A DNA stretch of 64,000 nucleotides from an uncultured Lachnospiraceae bacterium (GTDB lineage Bacteria; Bacillota; Clostridia; Lachnospirales; Lachnospiraceae): positions 22,725 through 86,724 of the forward strand of contig CAJUNB010000038.1 of assembly GCA_910587635.1 (NCBI GenBank). The letters are read 5' to 3'. A program made the position numbers and the translations under genes. The notes under the pieces were generated by a model. That model did no database searches. It was not told the origin of the DNA and was given only the letters and a program-made list of their open reading frames with translations. Shown piece by piece: positions 26,462 to 35,045 of the stretch; within the stretch, counting starts at the first letter, position 1, and each line of letters starts with the position of its first letter.

Positions 26462-27525
26462 AGAAACGGATTTATGTGTGCCATACTTTTTATAATGTGT
26501 ATGTCACATTGTTAAAGGAATGGAACCTCACCGGGGAAGATCGGGGGGAAGCGGATATTGCCCTCAGTACCATATCCACGGATTTTTCCGGCCTGAAGGA
26601 ACGGTTGGAAAAATCGGGAGTTTTTGAGAAGGTATTTACACTGGAAGAGAAAAAGGACAGCGCCTTTCCCGAGCTGGCAAAGTATAAAAAGTCTTACCAT
26701 AATATCCTGCGGCACCTTCTGAATCGTATCCTGTATACAAAGAAGCTGGCGCGCCGGGAAGAACCTTATATGACAGTGGATTTTAAGCAGTACAGGGATG
26801 TTTATGTATACTGTGACAGCGATCCCATCGGGTATTATCTGAACTATAAACATATTTATTATCATGCCATGGAAGACGGACTGGACTGCCTGAAATATCT
26901 GGATGGCGCCCACTATGACAACCGGGGGCATTTTCGGCTGAAAGCGCTTTTGTCTTCCTGGAATGTGATCTTTATTCAAAACGGTTATGGGAAATACTGC
27001 CTGGATATGGAAATCAATGACCTGTCCTGTCTGCGGCATACCTGTCCCAAATACAAAGTCGTACCGAGAAAACCGCTGGAACTTGCCTTAAACAGTGAAC
27101 AGAAACGGATGATGCTAGACATCTTTATGGAAGATGCTGAGAGGTTTTTGCAGGAACTGGGGGAAAAAGCTTCCGGTGACTGTATTTTGTTTCTGACACA
27201 GCCTCATCCTCAGTCGGAAGAGGCGCGTCGGCAGATCTGTCATGATATTATAAGGGATTATTGCCAGGGGTATCATGTAGTTATCAAGCCTCATCCGAGA
27301 GACCTGATAGACTATGAGAAACTGCGCCCGGACTGCACGGTGATCAAAGGGAAATTCCCGGTGGAAGTGCTGAATTTTATAGAGGGAGTCCGTTTCAAAA
27401 AAGTAATTTCCATAGCGACGACGGCTTTGGATACGATAGATTTTGCAGAGGAAAAGATCAATCTGGGGGATACGTTCTGGGATAAATACGAAGACCCGGA
27501 GAATCATAATTGGAGAAGCGTATGA
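26458..27525 (+). CDS. GT52/sialyltransferase-like glycosyltransferase
   Basis: 355 residues. The N-terminus KRIYVCHTFYNVYVTLLK and the motifs YYHAMEDGL, LTQPHP and VVIKPHPRD resemble bacterial GT52-type and polysialyltransferase families, where a His-Pro motif binds the CMP-sugar. It lacks GT-A DXD and GT4 E-x7-E motifs. Because the same locus makes CMP-pseudaminic acid (pseB to pseG), this is the best local candidate for the transferase that uses it. It shares ATGA overlaps with both neighbours. The family assignment is moderate; the donor is inference. Confidence 0.6.
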   Translation: MKKRIYVCHTFYNVYVTLLKEWNLTGEDRGEADIALSTISTDFSGLKERLEKSGVFEKVFTLEEKKDSAFPELAKYKKSYHNILRHLLNRILYTKKLARREEPYMTVDFKQYRDVYVYCDSDPIGYYLNYKHIYYHAMEDGLDCLKYLDGAHYDNRGHFRLKALLSSWNVIFIQNGYGKYCLDMEINDLSCLRHTCPKYKVVPRKPLELALNSEQKRMMLDIFMEDAERFLQELGEKASGDCILFLTQPHPQSEEARRQICHDIIRDYCQGYHVVIKPHPRDLIDYEKLRPDCTVIKGKFPVEVLNFIEGVRFKKVISIATTALDTIDFAEEKINLGDTFWDKYEDPENHNWRSV

Positions 27526-29255
27526 AAATTTATAAGAAACTCATGGCAATCATGAACGGAAAACAGAAAAGGATGATGGGGCTCTTGCTCGTTATGATGG
27601 TGTTCGGCGCTTTTCTGGAAACGGCAAGTATTTCCCTGATCATACCGGTGATGACACTGGTGCTCAGTCCCGATGCGGTGGAGAAAAATGAACTTATGGC
27701 CGGGGTCTATCACGGACTGGGCATGTCGAGCCCTACCCAGTTCACAGTATTTGTGATGGGCGCTATGGTGGTTGCCTTTATCTGTAAAAACCTGTTTCTC
27801 TTTTTGCTGCAAAAGACGATGTACCGCTTTGTCTACAAAAATCAGTTTGAGACCCAGGAAAAGATGCTGCGCAGCTTTGTGAAACGGGATTATGAATTTT
27901 ATCTGAATATAGAAACTTCCACGATTCAGAGAATTATTGCGGCGGATGTGGTCAACGCCTATCTGCTTATTTTATCGCTTCTGCAGATACTCTCCGAATG
28001 TACCGTCTTTTTCATGCTGGCCATCGCCCTGCTCGTAGTGGATTTCAAGATGACCCTTGTCATTGCCGGGCTGCTTGTAGTGACCCTTGTCGTGATCAAG
28101 GAAGTGATCAAGCCCATCATGCACAGTACAGGAAAGGAAAATCAGGACTATTCCAGCCTGATTTATCAATGGCTGTCCCAGACGGTAAGCGGGATAAAAG
28201 AGATCAAAATCCTCGGAAAGGAAGGCTATTTTATCCGGGAATATTCCGAGAGAGGAGCTCACTATGTGGCCGCTATGGAGCGGCTGAATCTGTTCAGCAA
28301 TGCGCCGAAGCTGCTGATCGAGACGGTCTGTATCGCGGGCATGGTGGCCTATATGCTTGTGGTGGTGCTCTCGGGCAGAAATCTGACGGAAATGATGCCT
28401 GCCCTGTCGGCCTTTGCCATGGCGGCAGTGCGCCTCATGCCTTCCGCCAGCCGTATCAATAATCAGCTGACCCAGCTGGCCTACTATGAACCGTTTTTTA
28501 TGAATGTCAGCGACAATCTGCTGGAAGAGACAAGCGAGAAAAATACCGATATGTCCTATGCCCGGGAGAGTGAAAAGCTTCCGGTGGAAAAGGAAATTGT
28601 ACTGGAAAATATTACCTATGCCTATCCCAATACAGAGAAACTTATTTTTGACCGTGCCGGAATGAAAATTCCCGTGGGAAGTTCGGTGGGTATCGTAGGA
28701 GGCTCGGGCTCCGGTAAAACGACGATCGTAGATATTCTTCTGGGGCTTTTAAAGGTGCGGGAAGGTAAGATCAGTGCGGACGGGGCAGACATTATGGAAC
28801 ATTACCGGGGATGGCTGAAAAATGTGGGCTATATTCCTCAGATGATTTTTCTGCTGGATGATGATATCCGCAAAAATGTGGCCTTTGGTATCCCAGAAGA
28901 AGAGATCGATGAAAAGAAACTCTGGTATGCCCTCCGGGAGGCCCAGCTGGATGAATTTGTAAAGTCTCTGCCGGAAGGTGTGCATACAGGTATCGGAGAG
29001 AGGGGTATTCGTATATCCGGCGGGCAGAGACAGCGTATCGGCATCGCCAGAGCATTGTATCACGACCCGGAAGTGCTCATTCTGGATGAAGCTACCTCGG
29101 CTCTGGACAATGATACGGAGGCTGCCATCATGGATTCCATCAACCGGTTCCAGGGCAGAAAGACTCTTGTTATCATTGCCCACAGATTGCAGACGATAGA
29201 GAAATGCGATATGGTCTACCGGGTGGAAAACGGAAAGATAAGCCGGGAGCGATAA
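27522..29255 (+). CDS. ABC-type lipid-linked glycan flippase, PglK-like
   Basis: 577 residues from ATG at 27522, overlapping the preceding stop as ATGA; GGAGAAGCG precedes it. Six N-terminal helices (about 20-320) are followed by an ATPase: Walker A GGSGSGKTT, signature ISGGQRQRIGIARAL, Walker B VLILDEATSAL, and H-loop IIAHRL. The membrane part is closer to PglK/WlaB (ETASISLIIPVMTL, AAVRLMPSASRIN) than to drug exporters. PglK homodimers flip undecaprenyl-diphosphate oligosaccharides outward. No Wzx-type flippase is seen in the locus, so this is the likely export step. It lies amid transferase genes. Confidence 0.85.
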   Translation: MKIYKKLMAIMNGKQKRMMGLLLVMMVFGAFLETASISLIIPVMTLVLSPDAVEKNELMAGVYHGLGMSSPTQFTVFVMGAMVVAFICKNLFLFLLQKTMYRFVYKNQFETQEKMLRSFVKRDYEFYLNIETSTIQRIIAADVVNAYLLILSLLQILSECTVFFMLAIALLVVDFKMTLVIAGLLVVTLVVIKEVIKPIMHSTGKENQDYSSLIYQWLSQTVSGIKEIKILGKEGYFIREYSERGAHYVAAMERLNLFSNAPKLLIETVCIAGMVAYMLVVVLSGRNLTEMMPALSAFAMAAVRLMPSASRINNQLTQLAYYEPFFMNVSDNLLEETSEKNTDMSYARESEKLPVEKEIVLENITYAYPNTEKLIFDRAGMKIPVGSSVGIVGGSGSGKTTIVDILLGLLKVREGKISADGADIMEHYRGWLKNVGYIPQMIFLLDDDIRKNVAFGIPEEEIDEKKLWYALREAQLDEFVKSLPEGVHTGIGERGIRISGGQRQRIGIARALYHDPEVLILDEATSALDNDTEAAIMDSINRFQGRKTLVIIAHRLQTIEKCDMVYRVENGKISRER

Positions 29256-29319
29256 AGATAACACATATGTCATACAGAGGATGCCAATTTATGATATGTA
29301 TCGATAAAGGGAGTACCAT

Positions 29320-30339
29320 ATGAAGCTGAGTGTGATCGTGCCTTTTTATAATATGGAGGCAGAAGGAAAACTGAAATACTGTATGGATTCCCTGCTCGGA
29401 CAGACCTTAGAGGATATGGAAATACTGGCGGTGGACGATTGTTCCCGGGACGGCACCTTCGCTCTGTTGCAGCAGTATGCCCGGAAGTATCCAGGAAAGG
29501 TCAGAGCCTTTCAGACACCGGAGAACAGAAAGCAGGGAGGAGCCAGGAATCTGGGGCTGGAAGAGGCCCGGGGAGAGTGGATCGGCTTTCTGGACGGAGA
29601 CGACTGGGCGGCCCCGGATATGTATGAGAAGATGCTGCAAAAGGCACAGGAAACCGGGGCGGACGTGGTGGGCTGCGATCTCCATGAGACTTATGAACAC
29701 AGTATGAAAATCGGCAAGATTGTCAATGCCAATACGATGGACCAGACCGGCAGGCTGGATCGGGAAAAATATAAAAAACTGATGCTGAATCCCTGCAGTA
29801 TGGTGATTAAAATCTATCAAAAAGATGTGATAGACAAGTACCATCTTCGTTTCCCGGAAGGGATATTCTATGAGGACAACTGCGCCGGGCCCATATGGAT
29901 GCTCCACTTTACCCATTTTGAAAAAGTGGAAGAGCCGTTGTATTATTATTATCAGGATCCGGTATCCACAACCCATTTTATCAACGAGGGAAAATGCCGG
30001 GACAGGATGAAGGCGGGGCAGATGCTGGTTGATCAGTGTCGGCACTATGGATTTTATGAGCCCTATTGGTCAGAGCTGGAATTTGCTTTTACAAAGCTGT
30101 ATTATGTGAATACGCTGTTCACCTATGTGCTTCTGAGAAATGCCCGCATCAGTTTTCTGGAGGAATTGAAACAGGGTATTATAAAAGAGTTTCCTGATTT
30201 TCAGAAAAACTGCTATTTCGGGGAGACCTATGACCGGGAACAGAAAAAGCTCATAAGACTGCATATGAAATCCAGTAGACTGTTTTTGATTTATTACCGC
30301 CTGCTCACAGGCTATCGGAGGCTCCGGTATGGCGGATGA
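29320..30339 (+). CDS. GT2 family glycosyltransferase
   Basis: 339 residues. KLSVIVPFYNMEAEGKL opens the GT-A domain; AVDDCSRDGTF and FLDGDDWAAPDMY are the nucleotide- and metal-binding motifs; FYEDNCAGPIWM fits the ED catalytic-base position. An AAAGGGAG site lies 6 bp before the ATG, after a 64-bp gap. The last 11 bp overlap a small open frame starting at 30329. Specificity unknown. Confidence 0.88.
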   Translation: MKLSVIVPFYNMEAEGKLKYCMDSLLGQTLEDMEILAVDDCSRDGTFALLQQYARKYPGKVRAFQTPENRKQGGARNLGLEEARGEWIGFLDGDDWAAPDMYEKMLQKAQETGADVVGCDLHETYEHSMKIGKIVNANTMDQTGRLDREKYKKLMLNPCSMVIKIYQKDVIDKYHLRFPEGIFYEDNCAGPIWMLHFTHFEKVEEPLYYYYQDPVSTTHFINEGKCRDRMKAGQMLVDQCRHYGFYEPYWSELEFAFTKLYYVNTLFTYVLLRNARISFLEELKQGIIKEFPDFQKNCYFGETYDREQKKLIRLHMKSSRLFLIYYRLLTGYRRLRYGG

Positions 30340-30457
30340 TATACAGAACCGGTATCAGACAGACAGCTTAGCCTGGTATGAGGCAAATGATACGCCGCTG
30401 CAGAGAAATGGGGTCATGGGATTTTACCGAATTTGGAAAAAGCTGTATAATATTTGA
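30329..30457 (+). CDS. Possible 42-residue small protein
   Basis: ATG at 30329 lies inside the end of the GT2 gene and the frame runs to TGA at 30455-30457. The peptide starts MADDIQNRYQTD and ends FYRIWKKLYNI, with several aromatic residues and a basic amphipathic end. The overlap with the upstream stop allows coupled translation. It could equally be the remnant of a longer gene lost when the tandem repeats at 30551 formed. No family recognised. Confidence 0.35.
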   Translation: MADDIQNRYQTDSLAWYEANDTPLQRNGVMGFYRIWKKLYNI

Positions 30458-30550
30458 GAAAACAGCAATGCTATGGATAGAATGAATGCTGGCAGAAAAT
30501 GGACACAGCCTTCTGCCGTTTGCCTGTTCAGGAAAATTGTGGTAATATAT

Positions 30551-30796
30551 GACCTGAGGAGGGGCCCGCTTGCGGGAGGAGTCCTGAGGTCTCTGGAAGG
30601 CAGGCAGCAAGAAAGGAAACGACCTGAGGAGGGGCCCGCTTGCGGGAGGAGTCCTGAGGTCTCTGGAAGGCAGGCAGCAAGAAAGGAAACGACCTGAGGA
30701 GGGTCCATGACAGATTCGCCCGAATGGGCATCCATAATGTGCGGAGCACATTATAGGAGGAGTCCTGAGGTCCCTGGAAGGCAGGCAGCGAAACAG
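30551..30796 (+). repeat. Three-unit tandem repeat with interchangeable hairpin, upstream of pseB
   Basis: Units 1 (30551-30620) and 2 (30621-30690) are identical 70-bp copies beginning GACCTGAGGAGG. Each has a CCCGC/GCGGG hairpin (30565-30576 in unit 1), then GGAGGAGTCCTGAGGTC and a GGAAGGCAGGCAGC tail. Unit 3 (30691 to about 30796) has the same ends, but its hairpin is replaced by the longer two-hairpin element found elsewhere at 16845 and 60889. The array fills the gap before pseB and offers several AGGAGG-like motifs. Function unknown; a leader RNA effect on pseB is conceivable. Confidence 0.85.
30714..30772 (+). repeat. Dispersed two-hairpin element, copy B
   Basis: First hairpin GCCC/GGGC, second hairpin ATAATGTGC/GCACATTAT (30734-30742 with 30746-30754, loop GGA), then AGGAGGAGTCCTGAGGTC. 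It is part of unit 3 of the tandem array and matches copies A (16845) and C (60889, opposite strand). Confidence 0.8.
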
Positions 30797-30827
30797 ATTA
30801 CAATACCACCAGGAATGGGAGGAAGAA

Positions 30828-31832
30828 ATGTTAAACGATAAGACGATATTGATTACCGGAGGAACAGGATCTTTCGGAAAATGCTTTACAAAATATGCAC
30901 TGACCCACTATCATCCGAAAAAGATTATTATTTATTCCAGGGATGAATTTAAGCAGTTTATTATGGCAAATGAGTTCAAAGAACTGAATAAAGACAATCA
31001 GCTTCGTTTTTTTATCGGGGATGTGAGAGATAAGGAAAGACTGAAAAGAGCGTTGGAAGGTGTGGATTATGTTATCCATGCGGCGGCGTTGAAGCAGGTG
31101 CCTTCCTGCGAGTACAATCCGGGAGAGGCGATCAAGACAAATATCCACGGTGCGCAAAATGTTATCGATGCGTCATTGGACAGTGGCAGTGTAAAAAAGG
31201 TAGTAGCGTTATCTACGGATAAAGCGGTAAATCCGGTAAATCTGTATGGTGGGACAAAACTGGTGTCGGACAAGCTGTTCATAGCGGCGAATGCCTATGC
31301 AGGATCCAAAGATATTTGTTTTTCCATCGTCAGATATGGCAATGTGGCAGGCAGCAGAGGATCTGTTATCCCGTTTTTCAATAATATTATTTTAAACGGA
31401 GGGAAAGCATTACCCATTACAGATTATCGTATGACCCGGTTCTGGATCAGTCTGACTGAGGGAATAGAGCTTGTCATCAAGGCATTGGAAGAGGCAAAAG
31501 GAGGAGAGACGTTCATCTCCAAGATTCCCTCCTTTAAGGTTACGGATCTGGCGCAGGCTATGCTGCCTGGCTGCGAAATGCCCCAGGTAGGGATTCGAGA
31601 AGGAGAGAAACTACACGAAATCATGGTGACGGTAGAGGACTCCATGACGACTTATGAATATGACAAACATTTTATTGTGTATCCTCAGATGGTGTGGAGT
31701 GAAAGCAGAAGACCGCAACCTACCGGGAAAAAAGTACCGGAAGGATTTTCTTACAGTTCAGGCACGAACAGTCAGTGGCTGAGTGTGGAAGAGATCAGGG
31801 AGCTTTTAAAGACAGTGGAATTGGAGAAGTAA
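30828..31832 (+). CDS. pseB: UDP-GlcNAc 4,6-dehydratase (inverting), first step of pseudaminic acid synthesis
   Basis: 334 residues, GGGAGGAAGAA before the ATG. It converts UDP-GlcNAc to UDP-2-acetamido-2,6-dideoxy-beta-L-arabino-hexos-4-ulose. The Rossmann motif is ILITGGTGSFGKCF (residues 8-20); STDKAVNP holds the catalytic Asp-Lys (D131/K132) and Y140-x3-K144 the proton-transfer pair. YSRDEFKQ and RFFIGDVRD are typical of PseB/FlaA1 and distinguish this short soluble form from the membrane-bound PglF-type enzyme at 49459. It begins the pse block and lies behind a tandem-repeat leader. Confidence 0.94.
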   Translation: MLNDKTILITGGTGSFGKCFTKYALTHYHPKKIIIYSRDEFKQFIMANEFKELNKDNQLRFFIGDVRDKERLKRALEGVDYVIHAAALKQVPSCEYNPGEAIKTNIHGAQNVIDASLDSGSVKKVVALSTDKAVNPVNLYGGTKLVSDKLFIAANAYAGSKDICFSIVRYGNVAGSRGSVIPFFNNIILNGGKALPITDYRMTRFWISLTEGIELVIKALEEAKGGETFISKIPSFKVTDLAQAMLPGCEMPQVGIREGEKLHEIMVTVEDSMTTYEYDKHFIVYPQMVWSESRRPQPTGKKVPEGFSYSSGTNSQWLSVEEIRELLKTVELEK

Positions 31833-31858
31833 ATACAGATTAGAAAGCGAAGCGATCG

Positions 31859-31895
31859 AATAGCATCTGTTTGTGTAAATCCGACAGATGCTATT
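31859..31895. repeat. 12-bp perfect hairpin between pseB and pseC
   Basis: AATAGCATCTGT (31859-31870) and its complement (31884-31895) pair around a 13-bp loop. No T-run follows, so it is more likely an RNA stability or processing site, or a weak attenuator, than a full terminator, since pseC must be expressed from the same transcript. The pseB-pseC gap of 175 bp is otherwise empty. Confidence 0.6.
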
Positions 31896-32007
31896 TATGC
31901 ACACGGGGCAGAAAGGGATATGCTGCTTTCGCAGCCTGTCCCGGCGCACGGGTAGGGAAGAAATGTCTTCCCTGTTCGATCATCAGGCAGGAAAGGGGCT
32001 TACGGAA

Positions 32008-33204
32008 ATGGAAAGACCGGCAATAGAGGGCGGCGGCCCGGTACGACAGACAAAACTATTTTATGGGCATCAGTATATAGACGATGCGGATATAGAGGCA
32101 GTGGTGAAAGTGCTGCACAGCGACTTTCTGACATGCGGACCGGAAATTACAGGGCTGGAAGAAAAATTGTGTAAACTGACCGGGGCAGGACATGCGGTAG
32201 CGGCGAGCAACGGAACGGCGGCATTACATATGGCATGCCAGGCAGCAAATATTGGCCCGGGGGACGAGGTCATTACGACGCCCATTACCTTTGCTGCTTC
32301 GGCCAACTGCGCATTGTACTGCGGCGCCAGACCGGTATTTGCGGATATCAATCCGAAAACCTACAATATCGATCCTGACAGGGTGGCAGAGAAGCTGACA
32401 GAGAAAGTAAAAGCGGTGGTGGCTGTGGATTATACAGGACAGGCAGCGGAACTGGACAGACTGCTTTCTCTTTGTCATGAGAGGGGAATCGTCCTGATCG
32501 AAGATGCAGCCCATGCCATCGGTACGAAATATAAGGACAGGATGGTAGGTTCCATAGCGGATATCACCACCTTCAGTTTCCATCCGGTGAAAACAGTCAC
32601 CGGAGGAGAAGGAGGTGCCGTCCTGACAAATGACGACAAGTTATATACAAGGCTGAAATTATTCCAGACCCATGGAATTACAAGGGAGGGAGAGCTGATG
32701 CAGTCGGTTCCCCATGGAGGCTGGTATTATGAACAGCTGGAGCTGGGGATGAATTATCGCATGACCGATATGCAGGCAGCCCTGATCAGCAGCCAGCTGG
32801 ATAAACTGGAACGGTTCAGTCGGCGCCGAAAGGAAATCGTGGCCAGGTACAACGCAGCCTTTTCGCGGATACCGGAGATTTGCGTGCAGGAAGAGATACC
32901 GGAATCGGATACGACGAGGCATCTGTATATTCTGCGCATCAGGCCGGAGCGGTTGAAGATAGACAGAAGGCAGTTCTTTGATGCTATGGCTGCCGAGAAT
33001 ATATGTTGTAATGTGCATTATATTCCGGTATACTGGCATCCTTACTATGAGCAGCTGGGGTATGAAAAGGGAATCTGCCCGGAAGCGGAGAAGCTGTACA
33101 GTGAAATGATGAGTCTGCCTCTTTATTATAGTATGACTGATGATGATGTGGAAAATGTCATAAAGGCGGTACGGAAAATCTGTGCCTGGTATCGGAAAGC
33201 GTAA
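32008..33204 (+). CDS. pseC: UDP-4-amino-4,6-dideoxy-N-acetyl-beta-L-altrosamine aminotransferase
   Basis: 398 residues from ATG at 32008, chosen because GGAAAGGGG lies 9 bp upstream and the family usually begins near AIEGGGPVRQT; in-frame ATGs at 31963 and earlier give unrelated extensions. It is a fold-type I PLP enzyme of the DegT/DnrJ family and adds an amino group at C4 of the PseB product. Seen: ASNGTAALHMA (cofactor phosphate contacts), IEDAAHAIG, and the PLP-binding Lys K195 in FSFHPVKTVTGGEGG. Second step of the pseudaminate route. Confidence 0.93.
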   Translation: MERPAIEGGGPVRQTKLFYGHQYIDDADIEAVVKVLHSDFLTCGPEITGLEEKLCKLTGAGHAVAASNGTAALHMACQAANIGPGDEVITTPITFAASANCALYCGARPVFADINPKTYNIDPDRVAEKLTEKVKAVVAVDYTGQAAELDRLLSLCHERGIVLIEDAAHAIGTKYKDRMVGSIADITTFSFHPVKTVTGGEGGAVLTNDDKLYTRLKLFQTHGITREGELMQSVPHGGWYYEQLELGMNYRMTDMQAALISSQLDKLERFSRRRKEIVARYNAAFSRIPEICVQEEIPESDTTRHLYILRIRPERLKIDRRQFFDAMAAENICCNVHYIPVYWHPYYEQLGYEKGICPEAEKLYSEMMSLPLYYSMTDDDVENVIKAVRKICAWYRKA

Positions 33205-33275
33205 GACGGCGGATGGTCGACGATATGTTCTGTGGACGAGACGGTAATACCGGGGCAAAGCGGAGGAGGAAGGGT

Positions 33276-33989
33276 ATGAATAACAGGCGGATTGCCATTA
33301 TTACGGCCAGAGGAGGCAGCAAACGGATACCGGGGAAAAATATCCGGCCCTTTTGCGGGAAGCCTATTTTATTGTATTCCGTGGAGACAGCGTGTATGTG
33401 CGGGCTGTTTGATGAGGTGATGGTTTCTACCGACAGTGAGGAAATCGCCGGAATCGCCAGAGCGGGAGGGGCCATTGTTCCCTTTTTGCGCAGTAGTCAG
33501 ACTTCCGGCGACTATGCGTCAACGGCGGATGTGCTGTTGGAGGTATTGAATGAATACGAAAAAAGAGGACAGCATTTTGATACGATTTGCTGCATTTATC
33601 CTACGGCGCCCTTTGTCACACCGCAGAAGCTGGAGAATGCAGTGAAGCTTCTGGAGGCAGAAGAGGCAGACTGCGTCGTCCCCATTGTACGGTATTCTTT
33701 TCCGCCTCAGAGGGCTTTTGTGCTCCGGGACGGATTTACGGTGATGCGGTATCCTGAGCATGCAAAGAGCCGGTCTCAGGATCTGGAGCCATATTTCCAT
33801 GACTGTGGCCAGTTTTACTGCCTGCGGACAGCATCTTTTCTGGAACAGAAAAAGGTCTTTATGGATCGGATGCTTTCTGTGGAGATGCCGGAGATGGAAG
33901 TACAGGATATTGACAATGAGACGGACTGGGAACTGGCGGAATTGAAGTATAAACTGATGGAGAAAACAAATGGACAAAATCATAATTAA
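33276..33989 (+). CDS. pseF: Pseudaminic acid cytidylyltransferase
   Basis: 237 residues from ATG at 33276, preceded by GGAGGAGGAAGGGT; an earlier in-frame start at 33213 is unlikely. It activates the nonulosonic acid as CMP-pseudaminate. The CTP-binding motif is IITARGGSKRIPGKNIRPF, followed by STDSEEIA, and DIDNETDWELAE is the C-terminal metal-binding region. The order YPTAPFVTP and the short length match PseF rather than NeuA of animal-type sialic acid. Its end overlaps pseI by 20 bp. Confidence 0.9.
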   Translation: MNNRRIAIITARGGSKRIPGKNIRPFCGKPILLYSVETACMCGLFDEVMVSTDSEEIAGIARAGGAIVPFLRSSQTSGDYASTADVLLEVLNEYEKRGQHFDTICCIYPTAPFVTPQKLENAVKLLEAEEADCVVPIVRYSFPPQRAFVLRDGFTVMRYPEHAKSRSQDLEPYFHDCGQFYCLRTASFLEQKKVFMDRMLSVEMPEMEVQDIDNETDWELAELKYKLMEKTNGQNHN

Positions 33990-35016
33990 CGGAAGAACAA
34001 TCGGGGAAGGAATGCCCGCCTATATCATAGCAGAGATGTCAGCAAACCATGCGGGCAGTATCGCCCATGCCAGAGAGATTATCCATGCGGCAAAGGAAGC
34101 GGGAGCGGACTGTGTGAAAATCCAGACCTATACGGCGGATACGATGACGATCGACAGCGATAAATCGTATTTTCAGATCGAAGACGGCACATGGAAAGGG
34201 GAGAATCTGTACCATCTCTATGAGAGAGCCTATACACCATGGGAATGGCAGGAAGAATTGAAAGAGGAAGCGGAGAAGATTGGTCTGGACTTTTTTTCCA
34301 CGCCTTTTGATAAGACTTCGGTGGATTTTCTGGAAAGTATCCATGTGGGCTTTTATAAGATCGCGTCCTTTGAATTGATCGATATACCTCTCATCCGTTA
34401 TGTAGCTTCCAAAGGAAAGCCTATGGTAATATCTACGGGAATGGGAACTTTAGAGGAAATCAGAGAGGCTGTAGAGGCAGTGCGGGAGACCGGGAATGAG
34501 CAGATCGCGTTACTTCGTTGCGCCAGTGCCTATCCTGCCATTTCTGACAATATGAACCTGGCGGCCATGAAAGAGTTGAAGGAAATTTTTCATGTACCTG
34601 TAGGACTTTCCGATCATTCCATGGGTTCTGTGGGGGCGGTGGCAGCCGTGGCAATGGGAGGAAGCATGATTGAGAAGCATTTTTGCCTGGATAGGCATAT
34701 AGAAAATCCAGACTCCGGTTTCTCTATGGAACCGGCGGAGTTTGCCGCTATGGTGAGAGATGTGCGGGCGGCGGAAAAAGCCGTTGGAAAGGTATGTTTT
34801 GGAGCTACGGAGTCGGAGAAGAGCAATTTATCTTTTCGACGTTCTGTCTTTGTGGTGAAAGATATCAGAGCGGGAGAGATGCTGACAGATCAAAATATCA
34901 GGGTTATCCGGCCGGCAGACGGCCTCGCTCCGAAATATTATGATGAGGTGCTTGGAAAGACGGCTTCGAGAGATCTGGAACGGGGAACACCGCTTCAGAT
35001 GGACATGATTCAGTAG
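33970..35016 (+). CDS. pseI: Pseudaminic acid synthase
   Basis: 348 residues. It condenses phosphoenolpyruvate with the 6-deoxy-2,4-diacylamino altrose to form the nine-carbon acid. The NeuB-type barrel (1-about 280) has IIAEMSANHAGSI, DCVKIQTYTADTMT, FFSTPFD, and GLSDHSMG; HFCLDR is also typical. A C-terminal antifreeze/SAF domain (about 288-348, RSVFVVKDIRAGEM) completes it. The TADTMT motif is characteristic of PseI. Its start lies inside pseF, so the two are coupled. Confidence 0.94.
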   Translation: MDKIIINGRTIGEGMPAYIIAEMSANHAGSIAHAREIIHAAKEAGADCVKIQTYTADTMTIDSDKSYFQIEDGTWKGENLYHLYERAYTPWEWQEELKEEAEKIGLDFFSTPFDKTSVDFLESIHVGFYKIASFELIDIPLIRYVASKGKPMVISTGMGTLEEIREAVEAVRETGNEQIALLRCASAYPAISDNMNLAAMKELKEIFHVPVGLSDHSMGSVGAVAAVAMGGSMIEKHFCLDRHIENPDSGFSMEPAEFAAMVRDVRAAEKAVGKVCFGATESEKSNLSFRRSVFVVKDIRAGEMLTDQNIRVIRPADGLAPKYYDEVLGKTASRDLERGTPLQMDMIQ

Positions 35017-35045
35017 ATGGGAGAACAGAAACGCGAGGTACCTGA

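Noticed and set aside
31888..32007. N-terminal extension of PseC
   Set aside because: It begins within the hairpin region after pseB, is Arg/Cys-rich without homology-like pattern, and a good site supports 32008.
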